Part shown: positions 44,062-49,696 of the stretch, piece after piece | Layout of the letters: every line of letters begins with the position of its first letter | How positions within the stretch are numbered: the stretch's first letter is position 1 | Assembly: GCA_016932435.1 (NCBI GenBank) | Contig: JAFGCW010000063.1 | Span: 1 to 49,696 of the forward strand | Direction of reading: 5' to 3' | Source of the DNA: Dehalococcoidales bacterium | GTDB lineage: Bacteria > Chloroflexota > Dehalococcoidia > Dehalococcoidales > UBA2162 | DNA length: 49,696 nt | The notes under the pieces: model-generated | What the model was told of the DNA's origin: nothing | Database searches by the model: none | Seen by the model: only the letters and a program-made list of their open reading frames with translations | Translations under genes and position numbers: made by a program

Positions 44062-44919
44062 CTACTCTGCCAGGGCTTCGACTCCACCGGTAATATCGAG
44101 GAGTTCGGTGGTAATCGATTCTTGACGGGCTTTATTGTACAGGAGAGTTAGATCATCCGTAAGCTCTGCGGCATTCTCGGTAGCATTCCGCATTGCTACC
44201 ATCCTGGCAGACTGCTCGCTGGCTATCGATTCCAGGATGGCGTGATATATCTGCATTTCTACGAATCGCGGTAACAGTTCGCTGAGTACCGCTTCAGGAT
44301 TAGGCTCATACGTGTAGTCGATACTTTGTGTGCCTGACAACTCTGCCGGCTCCACCGGTAGTATCGGCTGAATGACAGGTCTCTGTACCATTGTAGAGAC
44401 GAACTCGGTATATGATAAATAGGCGGCGTCTATTTCACCACTTGTATAGTCATCGATAATTATTCGCGAAATTGGGAGTGTGTCGATATAACTGGGATTA
44501 TCTCCCAGTCCGGTAAATTCGGCCAGAATGTTTTTCCGTGTCCGTCTCATGAAATCCAGGCCTTTGCGCCCGGCGCACACAAGCGATACCTCGGTATTCT
44601 GTTCGTTGATATAGTTATTTAACTGCCGGTTAATATTGGCTACCAGGCCACCGCAAAGTCCGCGGTCAGGAGTAATATGGACAACGGTCATTCTCTTAAC
44701 TTCCCGTCGCTGCAGCAGAGGATGAAGAGCTTCTCCTCGCGAGATTGCCGCCAGCGTGGATATGACTTCCTGTATTTTTTCGGAATAGGGACGACCGGCA
44801 AGACCTCTCTCCTGTGTGCGTCTCATCTTGGAGGTAGCTATCATCTCCATGGCACGAGTGATCTTGGATATACTCTGTACACCCCGTATTCTGCGTTGTA
44901 TTAAACGAATATTAGCCAA
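44062..44919 (-). CDS. atpG: F-type ATP synthase gamma subunit
   Basis: Central rotor shaft of F1. The 285-aa protein has the paired terminal helices typical of gamma: MANIRLIQRRIRGVQSISKI with TRAMEMIATSKM at the N-terminus, and MVAMRNATENAAELTDDLTL with RQESITTELLDITGGVEAL at the C-terminus. The DRGLCGGLVANINR strand lies between. It starts at TTG 44919, 7 nt after GAGG. Confidence 0.96.
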   Translation of the reverse strand: MANIRLIQRRIRGVQSISKITRAMEMIATSKMRRTQERGLAGRPYSEKIQEVISTLAAISRGEALHPLLQRREVKRMTVVHITPDRGLCGGLVANINRQLNNYINEQNTEVSLVCAGRKGLDFMRRTRKNILAEFTGLGDNPSYIDTLPISRIIIDDYTSGEIDAAYLSYTEFVSTMVQRPVIQPILPVEPAELSGTQSIDYTYEPNPEAVLSELLPRFVEMQIYHAILESIASEQSARMVAMRNATENAAELTDDLTLLYNKARQESITTELLDITGGVEALAE

Positions 44920-44946
44920 GTTTTGTCCTCACCCTTTGGATTAGTA

Positions 44947-46455
44947 TCAAACTCTGCCCTGCTTGAATTCGGTAATCGCAGCTTTGATCGATTCCTCTGT
45001 GGTGTCGCTGATATCTTTTTCTTTTGCCAGGATGCTTATTATCTCGGGGTGATTTGCTTCGACATATCTGTGGAAATCTGCTTCGAAACCTGATATCTGG
45101 TCTACCGCAACATCATCGAGATAGCCGTTAACCGCGGAATACATGATCAGTACCTGTTTTTCTGTCGACATCGGCGTGTATTGACTCTGCTTCAATACCT
45201 CGGTAATCCTCTGGCCCCTTTCAAGCTGATCTTTTGTTGCCTGGTCGAGTTCGGAAGTACCGAACTGGGCGAACGCCGCCAGTTCGCGGTACTGGGCAAG
45301 TTCCAGTCTGAGACGACCTGCTACGCGGCGGATTGCCCTGGTCTGGGCGCTCGAACCGACACGTGATACCGATAAACCGACATTGACCGCAGGTCTCTGT
45401 CCTGAATTAAAGAGGTCTGTTTCAAGATAGATCTGTCCGTCTGTGATAGAAATGACATTCGTGGGAATGTAGGCTGACATATCGCCTGCCTGGGTCTCGA
45501 TTATAGGCAGCGCGGTCAGCGAGCCGCCGCCATGTGCGTCATCGAGCTTGGCTGCTCTTTCAAGCAGACGGCTGTGAAGGTAAAACACGTCGCCGGGATA
45601 GGCTTCTCTTCCCGGAGGTCTTCTCAGGAGGAGAGAAAGCTGACGGTATGCCCAGGCATGTTTGGAAAGGTCATCATATATGACCAGGCAGTCCTTACCT
45701 TCTTCCATTATCTCTTCGCCGATCCCGCAGCCTGCGTAAGGAGCCAGATATTGCAGAGCTACTGAATCGGATGCGTTTGCAGCTACTACAATGGTATGCT
45801 CCATCGCGCCGTGTTCTTCAAGAGTGGCAACGACACGCGCTACCCTGGATGCTTTCTGCCCGATGGCGACATAGATGCAGACAAGGTCGCCGCCTTTCTG
45901 GTTTATTATTGTATCAAGTGTAATGGCGGTTTTTCCGGTCGAACGGTCGCCGATTATTAACTCGCGTTGACCGCGGCCGATAGGAATCAGTCCGTCTATT
46001 GCCTTGATACCGGACTGTACCGGTGTATTTACCGGTTGACGGATGGCGACGTTCGGTGCAATTCGCTCGATAGGTCGTGTACTGTCGCTCTTTATCTCAC
46101 CCTTACCGTCGAGTGGTCGACCAAGGGGATCAATGACTCTTCCAATCATTGCATCACCTACCGGTACTTCGGCGATTCTGCCGGTACACTTAACTTCGTC
46201 ACCTTCCTTCAGTGAGACGTAGGAACCGAGAATAACGGCGGCAACACTGTCTTCTTCAAGGTTCAGGGCAACACCCATAATATCATTAGGGAACTGTAGA
46301 AGTTCGTTATATTTCGCTGCCTTGAGACCGCGAATCCGGGCGATTCCATCTCCCACCTCTGTGATAGTGCCGACATCGACCATTGTCACCGACATGCTGA
46401 ATTGTTCGATCTGCTGCTTTATAACAGAAGCGATGTCATGACCTTTTGATGTCAT
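44947..46455 (-). CDS. atpA: F-type ATP synthase alpha subunit
   Basis: Regulatory nucleotide-binding subunit of F1. The 502-aa protein has the N-terminal helix contacting delta/b ([14 protein letters not shown]), Walker A GDRSTGKT at 169-176, and [22 protein letters not shown] with the arginine finger region. ATG 46455 follows CGGAGG. 46 nt separate it from atpH. Confidence 0.97.
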   Translation of the reverse strand: MTSKGHDIASVIKQQIEQFSMSVTMVDVGTITEVGDGIARIRGLKAAKYNELLQFPNDIMGVALNLEEDSVAAVILGSYVSLKEGDEVKCTGRIAEVPVGDAMIGRVIDPLGRPLDGKGEIKSDSTRPIERIAPNVAIRQPVNTPVQSGIKAIDGLIPIGRGQRELIIGDRSTGKTAITLDTIINQKGGDLVCIYVAIGQKASRVARVVATLEEHGAMEHTIVVAANASDSVALQYLAPYAGCGIGEEIMEEGKDCLVIYDDLSKHAWAYRQLSLLLRRPPGREAYPGDVFYLHSRLLERAAKLDDAHGGGSLTALPIIETQAGDMSAYIPTNVISITDGQIYLETDLFNSGQRPAVNVGLSVSRVGSSAQTRAIRRVAGRLRLELAQYRELAAFAQFGTSELDQATKDQLERGQRITEVLKQSQYTPMSTEKQVLIMYSAVNGYLDDVAVDQISGFEADFHRYVEANHPEIISILAKEKDISDTTEESIKAAITEFKQGRV

Positions 46456-46501
46456 TTAATTTACCTCCGCTCTCCTCGCGAAGAGGTTATTTCACCTTTA
46501 T

Positions 46502-47047
46502 TTACCTGACCGCTCTGCCAAGTTCCCTTTTCAGTACGGTCAGTTTACTCTTAATACTGCCGTCGATGACTTTATCACCGACTTTTATAATAATGCCTCC
46601 TATAAGGCTGGGATCAACCTTCGTATTTACGACAACCGGTTTCCCTGCCATTTCAGTGAGACGTTTACTGATATCGAGTACGTATTCATCATCGAGGGGG
46701 ATTGCCGTAGTAATCTCGGCTGTTTCAGTTCCTTCTATACCACGGTGAGTATCCAGTAACCTCTGGTATTCATAAGAGATATCATCCAGTTCGGCCAGTC
46801 TTCCCTTGTTTATCAATTCGGCCACCAGCTTCAGAACATCCGGCTTTGGTTCTCCAAGTCTTTCCGCCAGAATCTTCGCTTTGTCATCGATGGCTGTACC
46901 GGGATTTTCCAGCGAAGCGACAAGTGTCTTATCTCTTGTCAGGCTTGCCAGGTTCCGGAGATCGGTCTGCCACCTGTTCAATTCATTACTTTCAAGAGCA
47001 GTTTTAAATATCTCTTTCGCGTTTTGTACCGCATATGTATCGGACAT
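46502..47047 (-). CDS. atpH: F-type ATP synthase delta subunit (OSCP)
   Basis: Peripheral-stalk subunit of 181 aa. The N-terminal helical bundle (DTYAVQNAKEIFKTALESNE) is followed by the C-terminal part VVNTKVDPSLIGGIIIKVGDKVIDGSIKSKL, the delta/OSCP signature. The frame extends to TTG 47062, but GGAG sits right behind that TTG and 9 nt before ATG 47047, so the ATG is the start. Confidence 0.95.
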   Translation of the reverse strand: MSDTYAVQNAKEIFKTALESNELNRWQTDLRNLASLTRDKTLVASLENPGTAIDDKAKILAERLGEPKPDVLKLVAELINKGRLAELDDISYEYQRLLDTHRGIEGTETAEITTAIPLDDEYVLDISKRLTEMAGKPVVVNTKVDPSLIGGIIIKVGDKVIDGSIKSKLTVLKRELGRAVR

Positions 47048-47074
47048 TATATATGTCTCCAATAACGGAACCGG

Positions 47075-47578
47075 TTAATTCTTACTCCTGAGGATATCGC
47101 TTTCCTCAATCACCTTATCGATAAGCTTACGGTGGGCTTCCTTATCCAGTTCCTGCTCGATTATCTTTTCCGCCGCTGAAATCGTAAGGTCGGTGAATTC
47201 CTTCCGTAATTCCGCGATAGCTTCATCACGTTCCTGCTGGATTTCATTCCGTGCCCGGGCTACAAGGGCTTCGGCTTCCGGCTTCGCATCCTGCTCAGCT
47301 TTCTGCTTAATCTCTTCACCGGTCTTGATGGCACGGGCGATTACTTCCTGCCCTTCCTTGCCTGCTTCCTCTATCCGTTTCTTGGCGTCTTCTTCCGCGT
47401 TGGCTGCCTGTTGTTTCACGGATTCCGTCATATCCATGCTTTCTTTTATCCTGTTAGCACGTTCATCGAACATACGCAGGATAGGCTTGTAAGCAAACAT
47501 ATAGAGTAAGCCCAGTAATAACAGGAAGTTGATAATCTGAGCAATCAGCAGTTGTAAATTGATTCCAAGTCCTTCCAA
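47075..47578 (-). CDS. atpF: F-type ATP synthase subunit b
   Basis: Stator subunit of 167 aa with one N-terminal membrane helix (LLIAQIINFLLLLGLLYMFAY) and a long charged coiled coil rich in Ala, Glu and Lys. The start is TTG 47578, 6 nt after AGGAGG. Only one b-type gene is present in the operon, so the stalk is probably a homodimer. Confidence 0.95.
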   Translation of the reverse strand: MEGLGINLQLLIAQIINFLLLLGLLYMFAYKPILRMFDERANRIKESMDMTESVKQQAANAEEDAKKRIEEAGKEGQEVIARAIKTGEEIKQKAEQDAKPEAEALVARARNEIQQERDEAIAELRKEFTDLTISAAEKIIEQELDKEAHRKLIDKVIEESDILRSKN

Positions 47579-47600
47579 AATACGCCTCCTGCCTGCCAGA

Positions 47601-47846
<246 letters not shown>

Positions 47847-47873
47847 CTATAGTTATATGTAAATCCCTGTTCA

Positions 47874-48836
47874 TTAATGTTCTTCACTTTCATGAGGTGT
47901 TATCGCAACGGTGGCGAATACCAGTGTAAGTCCCGCGAATACAAGCGCCTGGATTGTACCTACCAGTAATTCCAGCCCGTAGAACGGTATGGCAAGTATC
48001 CACGGAATAAGGAATATCATCACCAGGATTAGTACCTCGCCGCCTGTCATGTTGCCGAAGAGACGGAAAGTAAAACTGACAATTCGGAAGATATAACTGA
48101 TTAACTCCAGTAACCCAACGAAAATATCGATAGCACCCATGCCAATATCACCGAATCCGGCCTTTACCTTGCCGGTGAACAGCTTCTTATGACCCTGGAA
48201 GAACCGGCCGAAGTTAAAAAATACCTTAAGGAAGCCGGGACCGAGTGCCCTGAAGCCGTGGTAAAAAACAAACACAAAAGAAATTAAAGCGACGGCAAGA
48301 GGAAAATTGATATCGGTATTAGCGCCGCGAAGAAGGTGTACTGAATGACCGTGTCCGGTGTGAAGTAAGATAGAACCATATCCCGGAATCAGGTTCATCC
48401 AGGCGTTCATCAATACGAAGAGGAATATGGTAGTGACCAGCGGGAAAAAGCGGCGTCCATTCTTCTCACCGGCAACCTCTATACAGAAATTCAGCATCCA
48501 TTCGAGAGCCGATTCGAGGAGAGCCTGCATCCTTGATGGTATTAATTTGATCTTGTGAGTTACTGCCCAGGATATAAGAACCAGGACAATGATGCTTATC
48601 CATGAGGTGAGGAGAGTATTGGTAACACCGAAAGAACCGATGTGGAATATGACTTCGCCCGGGAGTTGGATATGCGGTGCTTCTATCGCAACGGCTTCAC
48701 CGATTGATGTATCACCGATAAATGCACTACCCAGTGCGCCGCTGATAAAAGCTATTACGAAAAGAGCGAGAACTACTAAGAGAATACCGAGATTGATAGA
48801 GCAACCGAAACAACCGATTTTTGGCATTTTAGGCAC
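47874..48836 (-). CDS. atpB: F-type ATP synthase subunit a
   Basis: Stator proton-channel subunit of 320 aa, longer than the usual 230-270. The essential arginine is Arg258 in SFTFRLFGNMTGGEVL. An N-terminal extension of about 60 residues starts with a Cys-containing segment and an additional helix, and a 30-residue loop rich in Gly, Phe and Lys (200-232) precedes the conserved channel helices. The start at GTG 48836 shares its G with the stop of the preceding gene; an in-frame ATG at 48827 is possible. Confidence 0.95.
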   Translation of the reverse strand: MPKMPKIGCFGCSINLGILLVVLALFVIAFISGALGSAFIGDTSIGEAVAIEAPHIQLPGEVIFHIGSFGVTNTLLTSWISIIVLVLISWAVTHKIKLIPSRMQALLESALEWMLNFCIEVAGEKNGRRFFPLVTTIFLFVLMNAWMNLIPGYGSILLHTGHGHSVHLLRGANTDINFPLAVALISFVFVFYHGFRALGPGFLKVFFNFGRFFQGHKKLFTGKVKAGFGDIGMGAIDIFVGLLELISYIFRIVSFTFRLFGNMTGGEVLILVMIFLIPWILAIPFYGLELLVGTIQALVFAGLTLVFATVAITPHESEEH

Positions 48837-49063
48837 TAGCTATCTTCTCCTCCTTTTCGTATGTTATCTATGATGGGTTTGATCATGTTGTAGACACCCA
48901 AAAAGGCTAACGCTATCCCTAAAACCAGACCTGTAATTAAAAAAGCCGGTTCAGTGCCAAATTTTTCATCGAGCCACTTACCGCCCAGCAATCCACCGAT
49001 AATGCATCCGGCAATGAAAAAACCGATTCCGGTAAGTCCAAGAGCCGGCACCCAGCTTTTCAT
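48836..49063 (-). CDS. atpZ: AtpZ / ATPase_gene1-type membrane protein of the atp operon
   Basis: A 75-aa protein with two membrane helices (LGLTGIGFFIAGCIIGGLLGG and ITGLVLGIALAFLGVYNMI) and the linker KWLDEKFGTEP, typical of the small AtpZ/ATPase_gene1 proteins at the head of atp operons, thought to aid c-ring assembly or Mg2+ supply. No ribosome site precedes ATG 49063; the -10 box lies 9 nt upstream, implying a near-leaderless mRNA. It overlaps atpB by 1 nt. Confidence 0.88.
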   Translation of the reverse strand: MKSWVPALGLTGIGFFIAGCIIGGLLGGKWLDEKFGTEPAFLITGLVLGIALAFLGVYNMIKPIIDNIRKGGEDS

Positions 49064-49072
49064 ACCACCGGA

Positions 49073-49101
49073 AGCATATCAGAACTTGCATCGCAGGTCA
49101 A
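49073..49101 (-). promoter_or_regulatory. Promoter of the atp operon (near-leaderless)
   Basis: Minus-strand TTGACC (49096-49101), 17 nt, TATGCT (49073-49078), 9 nt before ATG 49063. Transcription would start about 3 nt before the ATG. Confidence 0.6.
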
Positions 49102-49122
49102 GTATACAATATCCGGAAACAT

Positions 49123-49152
49123 AAAAACCCTGAAACTAGTTTCAGGGTTTTT
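49123..49152. terminator. Perfect 30-nt palindromic bidirectional terminator
   Basis: AAAAACCCTGAAACT is followed immediately by its exact reverse complement AGTTTCAGGGTTTTT. The RNA hairpin has a CCCTGAAA/TTTCAGGG stem extended by A-T pairs and ends in five T on each strand. For the minus strand it lies 23 nt after the stop of the nuclease-family gene and just before the atp promoter, insulating the two. Confidence 0.9.
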
Positions 49153-49175
49153 ACCGGTTTAATTTACTTCTAAAA

Positions 49176-49696
49176 TTAGGATTTTCTCTTATCAAAGTTA
49201 TCCCAGTCCAGAGTGTCTATAAATTCGCTAAAGGCAGAGAGTTTTTTGAGTTCCTCGTCGCTGAGTTTCTTGCCTTGATTGTCGATTTTCTGTGTTTCGT
49301 CGAATATGGGTTTACCGGTGTCCTTATCGAGAAGAATCCCTGCTTTATCGAGTACGGAATCGTCAACAAAAATCGGAGCTTCTACTCTTACTGAAAGAGC
49401 CAGTGCGTCACTAGGCCTGGAATCAACTTCGATCTGTTTTCCTTCCACTACAAGGGCTATCGTGGCGTAAAATGTGTCATTTTTCAAGTCGGTGACGGTT
49501 ATCGAATCAATCCGGGCTCCCAGTGTATCGATAACGGATGATAACAGGTCGTGAGTCATTGGTCTGGGAATACTGACTCCCTGGAGTTTTACTGCTATAG
49601 CATCTGCTTCGTTGGGACCTATCCAGATAGGCAGGTAACGATCCGAAGTTTTCTCTTTTAAGATTACCACTCGCTGGTAATTCATTAAACTCACAC
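49176..49696 (-). CDS. Bifunctional nuclease family (DUF151/BFN) protein, 5' end outside window
   Basis: At least 172 aa of a BFN-domain protein: MNYQRVVILKEKTSDRYLPI, WIGPNEADAIAVKL, SIPRPMTHDLLSSVI, and EVDSRPSDALALSVRVEAPIFV match the family core. A C-terminal extension of about 50 charged residues follows. The family's nuclease activity was described in plants and its bacterial role is unclear. Homologues carry about 10 further residues before VSLMNYQRVV, and the frame is open to the edge, so the true start lies beyond 49696. Confidence 0.88.
   Translation of the reverse strand, partial: VSLMNYQRVVILKEKTSDRYLPIWIGPNEADAIAVKLQGVSIPRPMTHDLLSSVIDTLGARIDSITVTDLKNDTFYATIALVVEGKQIEVDSRPSDALALSVRVEAPIFVDDSVLDKAGILLDKDTGKPIFDETQKIDNQGKKLSDEELKKLSAFSEFIDTLDWDNFDKRKS

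Overview
The window looks like chromosomal core DNA of a member of the phylum Chloroflexota, most likely class Dehalococcoidia. This is inferred from gene neighbourhood (5S rRNA-clpC, radA, ispD-ispF-cysS, uvrC, rho, pyrG) and protein flavour, not from a search. There is no phage, transposase, CRISPR array or tRNA gene. Many genes start with GTG or TTG behind strong AGGAGG-type ribosome sites, and a second class of genes appears to have promoters placed directly on the start codon (near-leaderless mRNAs).

Layout. 1-94: 3' end of a 5S rRNA gene. 155-5630 (+): clpC with its own promoter and terminator, then a compact set encoding the gamma-like, biotin-carrier and beta subunits of a sodium-pumping decarboxylase without the carboxyltransferase, an alpha/beta hydrolase and queF. 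5639-5770: a palindromic intergenic repeat-like element, then a cupin gene. 6212-14597 (-): two SAM methyltransferases, an exported protein, a DUF1326 protein overlapping radA, radA, a large patatin-like lipase with C-terminal membrane segments, and an ornithine cyclodeaminase-family enzyme. 14711-17321 (+): ispD-ispF-cysS with overlapping or touching ends (MEP isoprenoid pathway plus cysteinyl-tRNA synthetase). 17322-23596 (-): uvrC, a histidine phosphatase, rho, fructose-6-phosphate aldolase/transaldolase and pyrG. 23789-25748: a small two-helix membrane protein (-) and three small or membrane proteins of unknown role (+). 25819-34070: accessory metabolism, with a class III CoA-transferase, a methyltransferase, an orphan oligopeptide-binding lipoprotein, an acyl-CoA synthetase (ADP-forming) alpha-type protein, a glycine-zipper membrane protein, a TIGR04076 protein, a SnoaL-like gene split by an in-frame TAG, and an aminoglycoside-phosphotransferase-fold kinase with a possible attenuator leader. 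34258-37974 (-): endonuclease V, prfB with a programmed +1 frameshift, a gluzincin peptidase and radC, the last three overlapping or touching. 38048-42207 (+): rpsP-khpA, two tandem zinc-ribbon/transmembrane/PQQ-propeller proteins, and rimM. 42208-49063 (-): a complete F-type ATP synthase operon (atpZ-like, B, E, F, H, A, G, D, C). 49176-49696 (-): a bifunctional-nuclease-family gene cut by the window edge.

Most of the window is housekeeping. The parts most worth a second look are the two zinc-ribbon/propeller paralogues lying between khpA and rimM, the amber-split SnoaL gene, the kinase leader with two mutually exclusive hairpins, the near-leaderless promoter set, the prfB frameshift, the orphan decarboxylase pump module, and several conserved enzymes with altered signature residues (IspF, CysS, the histidine phosphatase).
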